DNA of 64,000 nt from JACVRW01 sp035705985 (GCA_035705985.1 DASSVP010000023.1:1-64000), one strand, 5' to 3'. Positions 7,888 to 16,532 are shown, counted from the first letter of the stretch. A program made the numbers and translations. Notes: a model not told the origin generated them from the letters alone.

Positions 7888-9591
7888 TCAAACCCGGACA
7901 TCCGGCCACCGGAGCGCCGCCTCCGTCGTAGCGCACGCGGCCGCGAGCATCACGCACGAGATCAGCGCGGTCACGAGGCCGACGCTGTGGCCGGTCACGA
8001 GCATCAGCAGGTACCAGGCGCCGTGAACCGGGTCGAGCGACAGCGCGAACAGGTAGTAGCTCGCCACGAGGAGCGCCGGAGCCGCGCCAATCGCTATCAG
8101 CACGGCGCGCGTCCGCTTCGAGGGGAGCGGCCGCGTGAGCGCCAGCAGCATCCACAGGTGCGCCGCGGGCACCACCAGCAGCCCCGCGTACGGGTCCATG
8201 AACCAGAGCAGCAGCGTGGTGGCCGCGATCACGAGCGCGAGGGCGACGCCGCTCCCGGGCTCGGCCGGGCGCGCGAGCTCCGGGTCGGGCTTCGAGGCGA
8301 GCCAGCGCGCGGCGAGGAACGCGAGCACCATTGCGGCGGCGATGCCGAGCAGGACGCCGAGCGCGGCGCCGTCGACCGGCAGGACGTCCGGGGGCACCGG
8401 CGCCGGAGGCGGCGCGGGGGTGGCCCCGACCAGCGCGAGGAACTCGGCCAGAGCGAGGGCGGCGAGGAAGGGTGCCAGCCACGCGCCGAGCCAGCGGAGC
8501 CAGGGCAACACGTCCACGCGGCGGCGGCGGGCGCGCGCGAAGGCGTCGACGGAGGTCACGAGCACGGGCAAGAGCAGCGAGCCGGCGAGCAGCGACAGCA
8601 CCCAGCCGGGCAGCACCTGGCTCACCGCCTGGACGTAGCTGTCCGGCCCGTGCGCCGGCCGGCCGCCCTGGTCCACCGCGCTCAGCGCGCGCAGGGTCGC
8701 GCGCCCGAGCGCGCCGAGCCGCTCGGCGTCGATCGCCTCCGGCGGGCCGTCGCCGTCCGGCGGCAGCTCGCCGCTGCCGGACAGCCTGACCGCGTCGTAG
8801 CCCTCTTCGATGAGCACCCCCTGCGAGCCGATGCCGATCGGGAATGAGAGCCGTGCGAGCTGACCGAACGCGCCGCTGCCACCCGCGGAGCGGCCGAGCT
8901 CCCGGCGGATCGACTCTGCCACGGTCCGCTGCAGCCCGACGCCCGCGCGGCGCGAGTCGTTCGACCACGCCTGAAGGAGCGGACCGCGGCTGCCGCGCGA
9001 GCCGAGGTCCGAGATCACGAGGATGGCGTCCACGAGGTCCGGGATCGGGAGCTCCGCGACCAGCTCCCTCGCGCCGACCTCGCCGAGGTTGGACCCGTCC
9101 ACGGATGCGAGCACGAGCGTCTTGCGCGACGGCCGTCCCTGGTAGACACGAGCCACCTGCATCAGCGCGGCAGTGTCCGCGGCGCTGCCCGGCGCGTCCG
9201 GGGTGGCCGCGGCATCGCGGGCGGCCACGATCACGATCTGGCGGCGGGAGCTGCCGGCACGGCGGCCGATCACGTTCACGAGCTCGTGGCCGGCGTGCGT
9301 GAAGCGCTGGAGCTCCGGATTGCCGTCCGGCCCGCTGCCGAAGCCGCGCTCGCGGAACGCGTTGGCCACCAGCTCGGCGGTCGCGAGGTTGCCGCGCGTG
9401 CCGGCGCGGCGGTCGGGCGCCTCGGACGCGATCCGGGTCGCGAGGTCGGCCGCCTGCACGCCGTCGAACAGGACGTCGGCCGCCAGGCCCTGCGGTAGAG
9501 GGCGAGGACGGCTCTGGAACGAGAACATCGTCAGCACGACGGCCAGCAGGGCCGGCACGAACGCCGCGCGGTAGATCCGCGGCTCTATCAC
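7888..9591 (-). CDS. Membrane protein with degenerate M28-like peptidase domain
   Basis: 567 residues with a GTG start preceded by TAGGTT at 8 bases. One N-terminal hydrophobic segment (RAAFVPALLAVVLTMF) is followed by an extracytoplasmic domain (about 45-300) resembling M28 aminopeptidases: TRGNLATAELVANAF, then a region corresponding to the zinc-binding strand and a GVLIEEGYDAVRLSG strand. The C-terminal half has six to eight membrane helices. Where M28 enzymes have HxD, the sequence reads AARDA; where they have the D-N-A-S-G zinc loop it reads SAADTAA; where they have the catalytic Glu pair it reads ASVDGSNLGEVG. The metal site therefore appears lost. Probably a non-catalytic membrane component; the role is unknown. 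Confidence 0.6.
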   Translation of the reverse strand: MIEPRIYRAAFVPALLAVVLTMFSFQSRPRPLPQGLAADVLFDGVQAADLATRIASEAPDRRAGTRGNLATAELVANAFRERGFGSGPDGNPELQRFTHAGHELVNVIGRRAGSSRRQIVIVAARDAAATPDAPGSAADTAALMQVARVYQGRPSRKTLVLASVDGSNLGEVGARELVAELPIPDLVDAILVISDLGSRGSRGPLLQAWSNDSRRAGVGLQRTVAESIRRELGRSAGGSGAFGQLARLSFPIGIGSQGVLIEEGYDAVRLSGSGELPPDGDGPPEAIDAERLGALGRATLRALSAVDQGGRPAHGPDSYVQAVSQVLPGWVLSLLAGSLLLPVLVTSVDAFARARRRRVDVLPWLRWLGAWLAPFLAALALAEFLALVGATPAPPPAPVPPDVLPVDGAALGVLLGIAAAMVLAFLAARWLASKPDPELARPAEPGSGVALALVIAATTLLLWFMDPYAGLLVVPAAHLWMLLALTRPLPSKRTRAVLIAIGAAPALLVASYYLFALSLDPVHGAWYLLMLVTGHSVGLVTALISCVMLAAACATTEAALRWPDVRV

Positions 9592-9599
9592 CGCGGGGC

Positions 9600-9605
9600 A
9601 ACCTA
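9600..9605 (-). promoter_or_regulatory. Putative leaderless -10 box (TAGGTT)
   Basis: TAGGTT on the minus strand, 8 bases before the GTG of the M28-like gene. It is divergent from the TACAAT box of the response regulator gene 44 bases away, so both promoters share one 71-base intergenic region. Confidence 0.45.
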
Positions 9606-9648
9606 CGCAGTTCGGCAAGCTCGCGGCGGTGCCGGGTGCGCAGCTACC

Positions 9649-9654
9649 TACAAT
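9649..9654 (+). promoter_or_regulatory. Putative leaderless -10 box (TACAAT)
   Basis: TACAAT, a near-consensus -10 hexamer, ends 8 bases before the TTG chosen as start of the response regulator. It supports the shorter gene model over a GTG at 9636. Confidence 0.5.
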
Positions 9655-9662
9655 TCCGAAGG

Positions 9663-10364
9663 TTGAGCGCCACGGCCCCTCGCATCTTGCTCGTCGACGA
9701 CGAGCTGTCCGTGCAGAAGCTCCTGACGTACCCGCTGCGCAAGGAGGGCTATGACGTAATCCCGGCACTGGACGGCCGCGAGGCGCTCGAGCGGCTGCGC
9801 GATGACAACTTCGACCTCGTCGTGCTCGACGTGATGCTGCCCCGCATGGACGGCTTCGACGTCTGCCGCGCGATCCGCTCGCGCAGCACGGTGCCGATCA
9901 TCATGCTCACCGCGAAGACCGAGGAGACCGACAAGGTCCTCGGCCTCGAGCTCGGCGCTGACGACTACATCACGAAGCCCTTCTCCGTGCGCGAGTTCCG
10001 CAGCCGCGTGAAGGCCGTGCTCCGGCGCGCCGCGCTTGCACACCCGGAGACCCAGTTCGAGGAGCCGATCGACGCGGGTGAGCTGCAGATCGACTTCGAG
10101 AAGCGCTCCGTCGTCATCCGCGGAGAGCCCGCGCAGCTCACCTACGTCGAGTTCGAGATCCTCGCCGCGCTCGCGCACGCGCCCGGCCGCGTGTTCAGCC
10201 GCACGATGCTGCTCGAGCGCGTCTGGGGCGACGCGTCCTACCGCGACCCGCGCACGATCGACGTGCACATCCGCCACCTGCGCGAAAAGCTCGAGGCGGA
10301 GCCGAAGACGCCTGAGCTGATCCTGACCGTGCGCGGCGTGGGGTACCGCTTCAGGGACTCATGA
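9663..10364 (+). CDS. OmpR/PhoB-family response regulator
   Basis: 233 residues with the TTG start chosen because a TACAAT box lies 8 bases upstream and because the receiver domain begins at once (APRILLVDDE). The receiver has the acidic pair DD near residues 11-12, phospho-acceptor Asp near 56 (VVLDVMLP), and the KPF Lys near 105. A winged-helix DNA-binding domain follows from about residue 135, with LTYVEFEILAAL and the recognition-helix region RTIDVHIRHLREKLE. It is coupled to the histidine kinase by an ATGA overlap. The downstream HtrA gene suggests control of an envelope stress response, as in mycobacterial MprAB-PepD or Bacillus CssRS. Confidence 0.93.
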   Translation: MSATAPRILLVDDELSVQKLLTYPLRKEGYDVIPALDGREALERLRDDNFDLVVLDVMLPRMDGFDVCRAIRSRSTVPIIMLTAKTEETDKVLGLELGADDYITKPFSVREFRSRVKAVLRRAALAHPETQFEEPIDAGELQIDFEKRSVVIRGEPAQLTYVEFEILAALAHAPGRVFSRTMLLERVWGDASYRDPRTIDVHIRHLREKLEAEPKTPELILTVRGVGYRFRDS

Positions 10365-11818
10365 TCCCGCTGCGCTCGCTGCGCCACAAGCTGGGCTTCA
10401 TCTTCTTCCTGATCACGGCAGCCGCCTTCTCGGCGATCTGGTTCGTGGTGGTGCCGCAGCTCGAGCAGAACCTGAAGGAGGAACGGCTGAACAGCCTCGT
10501 CCAGGAGGCGCGCACGGCCCGCTCCGCGCTCGAGCTGCCCGCGGTTGGCGGCAACCGGCAGCCGTCGCCGAAGGACTACGCACGCCGGATCCGCTCCGTG
10601 GCCGACTCGGCGGACGCGCGCGTCACGGTCCGCTTCTGGCAGCGCCGGCAGACCCCGGAGCGCAATCCCGGCTTCTACCGCCTCGACGAGTCGGACGAGC
10701 TCGTGCCGTTCAACGACGCGCTCGCGCGCAGGGCGATCCTGGACGGGCGCCAGAGTCGCTACATCACCTTCCGCGACGAGGAGTTCGCCGTCGTCGCGCA
10801 GCGGCTGCGCAGGACCGGCGGCCGGCCGCGCGTAGCCTTCTACTCGCGGGACTTCACCGACGTGGAGGAGACCGTCGCGTTCGTTCGCAACCGGGTCCTG
10901 ATCGCCACGGCGGCGGCCCTGTTGATCGCGCTGATCGGCGGCTACCTCGTCGCGGCGCGGCTCGCGCAGCGCGTCGGGCGGCTGGAGAGAGGCGCGCGCG
11001 AGGTGGCCCGCGGGAGCTTCGTGGAGCCACTGCCGGTGACTTCCAAGGACGAGCTCGGCCAGCTCACGGACACCTTCAACCGCATGCAGCAGCAGCTCCG
11101 TCGCGTGGACGTGGCGCGAAAGGAGTTCATCGCCACTGCCTCGCACGAGCTGCGCACGCCGATCTTCTCCCTGGGCGGCTTCGTGGAGCTGCTCCAGGAC
11201 GAGGACCTCGACGAGGAGACGCGGCGCGAGTTCCTCGAGACCATGGGCGAGCAGGTGGAACGGCTCCAGAAGCTGTCGGTGGACCTGCTCGACCTCTCGC
11301 GGCTCGACTCCGGCGAGGTCGAGCTCCACACCGAGCCGGTGGACCTCGCCGAGCTCACGCGCTCGATCGCGGGGGAGTTCCGCCCGAGGCTCGCCGAGCA
11401 CCGGACCGACCTGCGGCTCGACGTGCCGGAGGACGGCCCGAGCGCGCGGTGCGACCGGGAACGGGTCGCTCAGATCATGCGTATCCTGCTCGACAACGCC
11501 CTGCGGCACACGCCCGCGGGCACCGACGTCACCGTGAGCGCTAACCGCTACAACGGCGCCGCCGAGCTCACGGTGGCAGACACGGGGCCAGGTCTCCCGG
11601 CCGGCGCGCGCGCCAAGGTGTTCGAGCGCTTCTACACCGGCGACGCCGCACGCGGCGCGGGCCTGGGCCTCGCCATCGCGCGCGAGCTGGCGGAACGGAT
11701 GGACGGCCGCCTCGTGCTGTCCTCGGAGGGCGGCAGCACCGCATTCACGCTCGAGCTGCCCGCGGACGGTAGTTGGGAAGCCGCCGGTGGCCGCGTACCG
11801 ATGGATGCCGGCCGGTGA
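10361..11818 (+). CDS. Sensor histidine kinase
   Basis: 485 residues. Two membrane segments (about 10-28 and 178-198) flank an extracytoplasmic sensor region with no recognised domain. Then come a HAMP linker, the HisKA dimerisation helix with SHELRTP (phospho-His near 262), and the HATPase domain with the N box NALRHTP, G1 DTGPGLP and G2 GLGLAIARELAERM. Such kinases phosphorylate their partner regulator on Asp. ATG overlaps the regulator stop (ATGA), and the 3' end overlaps the HtrA gene by GTGA, indicating one operon and coupled translation. The stimulus is probably envelope protein damage, inferred from the HtrA neighbour. Confidence 0.93.
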   Translation: MIPLRSLRHKLGFIFFLITAAAFSAIWFVVVPQLEQNLKEERLNSLVQEARTARSALELPAVGGNRQPSPKDYARRIRSVADSADARVTVRFWQRRQTPERNPGFYRLDESDELVPFNDALARRAILDGRQSRYITFRDEEFAVVAQRLRRTGGRPRVAFYSRDFTDVEETVAFVRNRVLIATAAALLIALIGGYLVAARLAQRVGRLERGAREVARGSFVEPLPVTSKDELGQLTDTFNRMQQQLRRVDVARKEFIATASHELRTPIFSLGGFVELLQDEDLDEETRREFLETMGEQVERLQKLSVDLLDLSRLDSGEVELHTEPVDLAELTRSIAGEFRPRLAEHRTDLRLDVPEDGPSARCDRERVAQIMRILLDNALRHTPAGTDVTVSANRYNGAAELTVADTGPGLPAGARAKVFERFYTGDAARGAGLGLAIARELAERMDGRLVLSSEGGSTAFTLELPADGSWEAAGGRVPMDAGR

Positions 11819-12990
11819 GGCGGGCGGCGGTGGTGGCCGCCGCGGCGCTGCTCGTCTTCGCGGCGGGCTGCGACGTGAACGGTGACGGTGAGGGCGGCGA
11901 GGAGCAGGCGGGGCGGAGCGAGGTCACGACCACGCGCGTCCAGGTCGTGGAGGGCATCGGCCGCGAGGGCGGCTTCGACCCCGCCTCGATCTACGACCGG
12001 CTGGCGCCCGGCGTGGTGACGGTGCTGTCGATCTTCGACGGCGGCCCGAGCCTGCTCGACGACGAAGGCGAGGGCGGCCAGGGCTCCGGGTTCGTGCTCG
12101 ACGGCGACGGCTTCATCGCCACGAACGCTCACGTCGTGACCATCGCGCGCGCCAGCCGCGCCGCCGAGGCCGAGGAGGTGTACGTGGAGTTCTCGGACGG
12201 CAACCGCGTGCGCGCCGAGATCGTCGGTCACGACCCGAACGCGGATGTGGCGTTGCTGAAGGTCGACCCTGAGGGTCTCTCGCTCACGCCGCTGCGGCTC
12301 GGGGAGTCCGAGTCGATCACCGTCGGCGAGCCGGTGGCGGCGATCGGCAGCCCCTTCGGCGAGCGCCAGTCGCTGTCGATCGGGGTGATCTCCGCCCTCG
12401 ACCGGTCGATCCAGTCGCTCACGGACTTCGAGATCGGCGACGCGATCCAGACCGACGCCGCGATCAACCCCGGCAACTCCGGAGGCCCGCTGCTCGACGC
12501 AGAGGGCCGCGTGCTCGGCATCAACGCTCAGATCAAGTCGCAGTCCGGCGGCGGCGAGGGCGTGGGCTTCGCAATCCCGGTCGACGCGGTGCGCCGCTCG
12601 CTCGACGAGCTGCGTGACAAGGGCCGCGTGGACTACGGCTACCTCGGCGTCGAAACGCTGACCATCTGGCCGCAGCTCGCCGAGCGCATGGACCTCGACG
12701 CCGACACCGGGGCCCTCGTCCAGCAGGTGGTGGACGGCAGCCCGGCGGATGAGGCGGGCCTCGAGGCCGGCAGCGACGAAATCAACTTTCAGGGCCAGAC
12801 GGAGATCGCAACGGGCGGCGACCTGATCGTGGGAGTGAACGGCGAGGACCTCACCCGCGAGCACGACCTCGCCGACGAGATCAGCGCCCACTCGACGGGC
12901 GACCGGGTGCGCCTCGAGCTGCTCCGCGACGGGGAGCGGCGCAGCATCGAGGTCGAGCTTGGGCGTCGTCCCGCCCAGCTGGAGCCGTAG
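11815..12990 (+). CDS. HtrA/DegP-type serine protease lipoprotein with PDZ domain
   Basis: 391 residues from the GTG that overlaps the kinase stop. The N-terminus looks like a lipoprotein signal (VRRAAVVAAAALLVFAAGC) with the lipidated Cys near residue 19. The trypsin-like domain shows the triad: His near 105 (TNAHVV), Asp near 144 (NADVALLKV) and Ser near 222 (NPGNSGGPL). A PDZ domain occupies about residues 280-380 (YLGVE... GSPADEAGLEAGS... LIVGVNGEDLT). It would degrade or refold misfolded envelope proteins outside the membrane. The two-component system plus protease arrangement is the same as mprA-mprB-pepD of mycobacteria. Confidence 0.92.
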   Translation: MRRAAVVAAAALLVFAAGCDVNGDGEGGEEQAGRSEVTTTRVQVVEGIGREGGFDPASIYDRLAPGVVTVLSIFDGGPSLLDDEGEGGQGSGFVLDGDGFIATNAHVVTIARASRAAEAEEVYVEFSDGNRVRAEIVGHDPNADVALLKVDPEGLSLTPLRLGESESITVGEPVAAIGSPFGERQSLSIGVISALDRSIQSLTDFEIGDAIQTDAAINPGNSGGPLLDAEGRVLGINAQIKSQSGGGEGVGFAIPVDAVRRSLDELRDKGRVDYGYLGVETLTIWPQLAERMDLDADTGALVQQVVDGSPADEAGLEAGSDEINFQGQTEIATGGDLIVGVNGEDLTREHDLADEISAHSTGDRVRLELLRDGERRSIEVELGRRPAQLEP

Positions 12991-13009
12991 GTTTCTGCCG
13001 AGTTCTGGG

Positions 13010-13015
13010 TAGTGT
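13010..13015 (+). promoter_or_regulatory. Putative leaderless -10 box (TAGTGT)
   Basis: TAGTGT, 6 bases before the GTG of the RsbW-like gene; no Shine-Dalgarno in between. Confidence 0.4.
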
Positions 13016-13021
13016 GCCGAA

Positions 13022-13414
13022 GTGGTGGACGCGCCCGAAACGACCGACAGCCGCGATGTAGCCCTTACGATCCCGGCCCGGCCCGATTACCTCGTCCTGG
13101 CCCGGCTGGCGCTGTCGGCGGTATGCCGCCTGACGCCGCTGTCGCCGGAGGAGGTCGCGGACCTGAAGCTCGCGATCACCGAGGCCGCAAACGACTTCGT
13201 GGACGAGGAACGGGCGATCGAGGATGAGAGCCGGCTGAGCTTCTCGTTCCACCTCGCTGACGACCGGCTGTGCATGGACCTGGACGGAACGGTCGGCCCG
13301 GTGGCCGCCTCGGAGCAGGAGTTGAGCCGCGCGATCATCGAGGCGACGGTCGACGAGGCGGACTTCGGGAGCGGCCACACGCGACTCGTGAAGTACCTGA
13401 ACGAGACTGGATAG
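13022..13414 (+). CDS. RsbW-like ATP-binding (HATPase_c) anti-sigma/regulatory protein
   Basis: 130 residues. The RsbW/SpoIIAB-like fold is suggested by the N-terminal strand and helix DYLVLARLALSAVC and by the N box LKLAITEAANDF near residue 55. The G1 loop is weak (DLDGTVG) and the usual G2 glycines are reduced to GSGHTRLVKYL, so ATP binding may be altered. Proteins of this class bind sigma factors or phosphorylate STAS-domain partners; a STAS protein is encoded at 26633-26992. Start is the first of two adjacent GTG codons, 6 bases after a TAGTGT box. The downstream trehalose genes suggest a stress-response setting. Confidence 0.7.
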   Translation: MVDAPETTDSRDVALTIPARPDYLVLARLALSAVCRLTPLSPEEVADLKLAITEAANDFVDEERAIEDESRLSFSFHLADDRLCMDLDGTVGPVAASEQELSRAIIEATVDEADFGSGHTRLVKYLNETG

Positions 13415-13417
13415 TCT
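13412..13417 (+). promoter_or_regulatory. Putative leaderless -10 box (TAGTCT)
   Basis: TAGTCT overlaps the TAG stop of the RsbW-like gene and lies 8 bases before the GTG start of treT. Confidence 0.45.
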
Positions 13418-13425
13418 GCCGCGCT

Positions 13426-14664
13426 GTGCTGACGCAGGTCTCCGTAGGCAACAAGAGCCTCGCGGACTACACCCACCTGGCCGGAAGGCCGCTGATCGGG
13501 GAGATCCGCGAGCTCTCGAAGGACCTCGAAGGCCTTCGCGTGCTCCATCTCTCCGCGACAGCTTTCGGCGGCGGCGTCTCCGAGATCCTCTACACGCTGA
13601 TCCCGCTGATGAACGACGTGGGGATCGACGCGCAGTGGCAGGTCATGCTCGGCCGCGAGGAGTTCTACAACGCCACAAAGCGGCTGCACAACGCGCTCCA
13701 GGGCAACCCGGACTCGCTCACGGACGAGGAGTGGGCGGTCTACGAGCGCTACAACGAGATGAACGCGAAGGAGGTCGAGGGCGACTGGGACGTGATCATC
13801 GTCCACGACCCGCAGCCGGCCGGGATCCGTGGGCACGTGCCGAACCGGTCGAAGACCTGGATCTGGCGCTGCCACATCGATCTCTCCACTCCGAACCCGG
13901 ACGCGATCGAGCACATCGTGCCGCTCGTGAAGGACTACGACGTGTCCGTCTGGCACCTCCAGCAGTACGTGCCGGCTGGGCTTGACGGCGCCCCCGACGG
14001 CGTGGTGATCTGCCCGCCGGCGATCGACCCGCTGTCGCCGAAGAACATGGCGCTCTCGCCCGAGGACGCGGCCTTCGTCTGCGACCAGTTCGGCATCGAC
14101 GTAGACCGCCCGCTGATATGCCAGGTGTCGCGCTTCGACCCCTGGAAGGACCCGATGGGCGTGATCGACGCGTACCGGCGGGTGACGGAGGAGCTGCCGG
14201 ACGTGCAGCTTGCGCTGGTGGGCTCGATGGCCACGGACGACCCGGAGGGCTGGGAGTTCTTCAACTCCACGATGGCCTACGCCGATGGTGACCCGGACAT
14301 CCACATCCTCAACAACCTGAACAACGTGGGCGCGATCGAGGTCAACGCCTTTCAGTCGCAGGCCGACGTCGTGATCCAGAAGTCCACGCGCGAGGGCTTC
14401 GGCCTGACCGTCTCCGAGGCGCTCTGGAAGGGCCGGCCGTTCATCGGCGGCGACGTGGGCGGCATCCCGCTCCAGGTGCAGGACGGACAGACCGGCTATC
14501 TCGTGTCGTCGCCGGATGAGTGCGCCGATCGCTCGCTACGGATACTGCGGGAGCCGGACCTCGGCAAGCGCCTCGGCCGTGCCGGCAAGGAGCACGTGCG
14601 CACGCACTTCCTGACACCGCGCCTGTTGCGCGACTGGCTGAAGATCTTCCGGGCACACCGGTGA
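13426..14664 (+). CDS. treT: Trehalose synthase, glycosyltransferring type (GT4)
   Basis: 412 residues with a GTG start 8 bases after a TAGTCT box. The GT-B fold is clear: N-terminal domain with LHLSATAFGGGVSEIL and DVIIVHDPQPAG, hinge, then the donor domain with CQVSRFDPWKDPMGV, and the KSTREGFGLTVSEALWKGRPFIG signature of GT4. It aligns by motif with TreT enzymes that transfer glucose from ADP- or UDP-glucose directly to glucose, making trehalose in one step. Coupled to otsA by a GTGA overlap, so two different trehalose routes are encoded in one operon. Specificity for trehalose is inferred from family resemblance and context. Confidence 0.8.
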   Translation: MLTQVSVGNKSLADYTHLAGRPLIGEIRELSKDLEGLRVLHLSATAFGGGVSEILYTLIPLMNDVGIDAQWQVMLGREEFYNATKRLHNALQGNPDSLTDEEWAVYERYNEMNAKEVEGDWDVIIVHDPQPAGIRGHVPNRSKTWIWRCHIDLSTPNPDAIEHIVPLVKDYDVSVWHLQQYVPAGLDGAPDGVVICPPAIDPLSPKNMALSPEDAAFVCDQFGIDVDRPLICQVSRFDPWKDPMGVIDAYRRVTEELPDVQLALVGSMATDDPEGWEFFNSTMAYADGDPDIHILNNLNNVGAIEVNAFQSQADVVIQKSTREGFGLTVSEALWKGRPFIGGDVGGIPLQVQDGQTGYLVSSPDECADRSLRILREPDLGKRLGRAGKEHVRTHFLTPRLLRDWLKIFRAHR

Positions 14665-16124
14665 ACCAGGACACTCCCCTCGTCCTTGTCTCGAACCGCG
14701 GCCCGGCCACGTTCGAGGGGGGCGAGGCGAGGCGCGGGGGAGGCGGCCTCGTCACCGCGCTGAAGGGCCTCGTGCATCACCGCGACGCCGTCTGGGTGGC
14801 GTCCGCGATGACCGACGAGGACGCCCGGGTGGCGGAGGAGCGCGGAGGGAAGTCGTTCCCGGTCGAGCTCGACGGAGACACGTACCGGGTGCGGCTGGTC
14901 ACGAGCGACGCGGACGCGTACGACCGCTTCTACAACGTCGTCGCGAACCCGATGCTGTGGTTCATCCAGCACTACCTGTGGGACCTCTCGAACGCGCCCG
15001 ACATCCGCCAGGCCGAGGTGCAGGCTTACGAGCAGGGCTACTGCGTAGTGAACGAGGACCTCGCCCGCGCGGTGCTCGACGAGCTCGAGGGCGAGGACGA
15101 GGCCGTCGTGATGCTGCACGACTACCACCTCTACATCGCGCCGAAGTTCATCCGCGAGGCGCGCCCCGACCTCTTCCTCCACCACTTCGTGCACATCCCC
15201 TGGACGCAGCCGGACGCGTGGCGCGTGCTCCCCGCGGATATGCGCGAGGACATCTACGAGGGGATCCTGTCGAACGACATCATCGCGTTCCACACGCGCT
15301 CCTACCGGCGCAACTTCCTGTTCTGCTGCCGGGAGCTCTTCGACCTGGAGGTGGACGAGGAGGCCGGGATCGTGAAGTTCGACGGCCGCGACGTGTGGGT
15401 GCGCTCGTACCCGCTGCCGATCTCCGCCGAGACGTTCCAGAAGACCGCCCAGCGCCCCGCCGTGCACCAGTACGAGCGCGAGATCCTGCGCCGCCGCCGC
15501 GAGCACCTGATCCTGCGCGTTGACCGGGCGGACCTCTCGAAGAACATCCTGCGCGGGTTCACGGCGTTCGACCTGTTCCTGGAGCAGCACCCGGAGTTCA
15601 AGGAGCAGGTCACCTTCATCGCGCACCTGATCCCGTCGCGCCAGGACGTGCCGGAGTACGCGGAGTACCTCGAGCGCATCGAAGCCCTGGTAGCAGTGGT
15701 CAACCACCGCCACGGGACCACGGACTGGATGCCGATCGAGCTACGGCTGCGCGAGAACCTCGAGGAGGCGATCGCCGCCTACAAGCACTACGACCTCCTG
15801 ATGGTGAACGCGATGTTCGACGGGATGAACCTGATCGCGAAGGAGGGCCCGCTGGTGAACGAGCGCAACGGGGTCTCCCTGCTGAGCGAGAACACCGGGG
15901 CTCACGAGGAGCTGGCCGAGTTCGCGCTGTCGGTGAACCCGTTCGACGTGCAGGAGCAGGCCGACGCGATCCACCGCGCGCTGACCATGTCCGCCGAGGA
16001 GCGCTCGTGGCGGGCCCAGGGCCAGAAGCGCATCGTGACCGCCCGCCACCCGGGCGACTGGGTGGACGACCAGCTGCGCGACATCGAGGCGAAGCGCGGG
16101 GTTAGGGCGCCGGGTCGGGCGTGA
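14661..16124 (+). CDS. otsA: Alpha,alpha-trehalose-6-phosphate synthase (GT20)
   Basis: 487 residues from a GTG overlapping the treT stop. OtsA motifs: the N-terminal strand VLVSNRGP, the glycine-rich GGGGLVTALKGL loop, WDLSN, HDYHLYIAPKFIR, HFVHIPWTQPDAWRVLP, and the donor-site region ending in NPFDVQEQADAIHRAL. It makes trehalose-6-phosphate from UDP-glucose and glucose-6-phosphate in the cytosol. No trehalose-phosphate phosphatase (OtsB) domain or gene is visible in the window, so dephosphorylation must be encoded elsewhere. The 3' end overlaps a doubtful minus-strand open frame by 23 bases. Confidence 0.9.
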   Translation: MNQDTPLVLVSNRGPATFEGGEARRGGGGLVTALKGLVHHRDAVWVASAMTDEDARVAEERGGKSFPVELDGDTYRVRLVTSDADAYDRFYNVVANPMLWFIQHYLWDLSNAPDIRQAEVQAYEQGYCVVNEDLARAVLDELEGEDEAVVMLHDYHLYIAPKFIREARPDLFLHHFVHIPWTQPDAWRVLPADMREDIYEGILSNDIIAFHTRSYRRNFLFCCRELFDLEVDEEAGIVKFDGRDVWVRSYPLPISAETFQKTAQRPAVHQYEREILRRRREHLILRVDRADLSKNILRGFTAFDLFLEQHPEFKEQVTFIAHLIPSRQDVPEYAEYLERIEALVAVVNHRHGTTDWMPIELRLRENLEEAIAAYKHYDLLMVNAMFDGMNLIAKEGPLVNERNGVSLLSENTGAHEELAEFALSVNPFDVQEQADAIHRALTMSAEERSWRAQGQKRIVTARHPGDWVDDQLRDIEAKRGVRAPGRA

Positions 16125-16488
16125 ACTCGCCTGACGTTGGCGGTGGGCTCGCCGGTGCGCTCCGCTCGGGCGCGCTCGGCTGACCTACGGGGTTCGGTGG
16201 CGGTGAAGGGGATGTTGGGCGGGCCCGGGCGGGGACCTGTCGATGTTGACCGCGTATATGACGGTTAACTTCGAAAGGTCCCCCTCTCCAGGCGGCTTTC
16301 CCACCCTTCAATGCCCGTCGTTCCCGCGGCCGGGGCTGACGCAGACGGGGGACGTCAGCCAGAGCGGGCAGCGTTACCGGGCGCGCCGGGGAAGGCGGCG
16401 GCCGCCCCTCCGGCGGCCCCAGCGCGATCAGCGCCCCAGCCGCCGCCAAGCACACCACCCTGCCCACGTTCCCCCACCTCACTCGCAT
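16102..16488 (-). pseudogene. Possible decayed or short secreted-protein gene
   Basis: An open frame of 128 codons begins with a convincing signal-peptide-like start (MRVRWGNVGRVVCLAAAG, then ALIALG). Codon third positions are strongly G/C for about the first 45 codons, as in real genes here, but then lose this bias (AGA, GGA, CCT, GAA, GTT, ATA) across the palindrome at 16231-16283. This suggests the 5' part of a small secreted protein gene that is frameshifted or truncated, or a chance frame. No domain is recognised. Confidence 0.25.
16231..16283. repeat. Long imperfect palindrome
   Basis: Nested inverted repeat: GGGGACCT / AGGTCCCC (8 bp), then TCGA / TCGA (4 bp), then GTTGACCG / CGGTTAAC (8 bp with one G-T pair) around the 9-base loop CGTATATGA. 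No T tract follows on either strand, so it is not an obvious terminator. It follows the 10-base tag GCGGTGAAGG also present at the two origin-proximal repeats. Confidence 0.7.
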
Positions 16489-16532
16489 GCCGGGTCAAGG
16501 CGAACGGAGCCGGCCGTTCGCCCCTCGTCCGC

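Noticed and set aside
7652..9601. 649-codon minus-strand frame covering the M28-like gene
   Set aside because: Only the last 57 codons (7652-7822) carry a real gene signal (Shine-Dalgarno and FlgM-like core); the rest is an out-of-frame shadow of 7888-9591.
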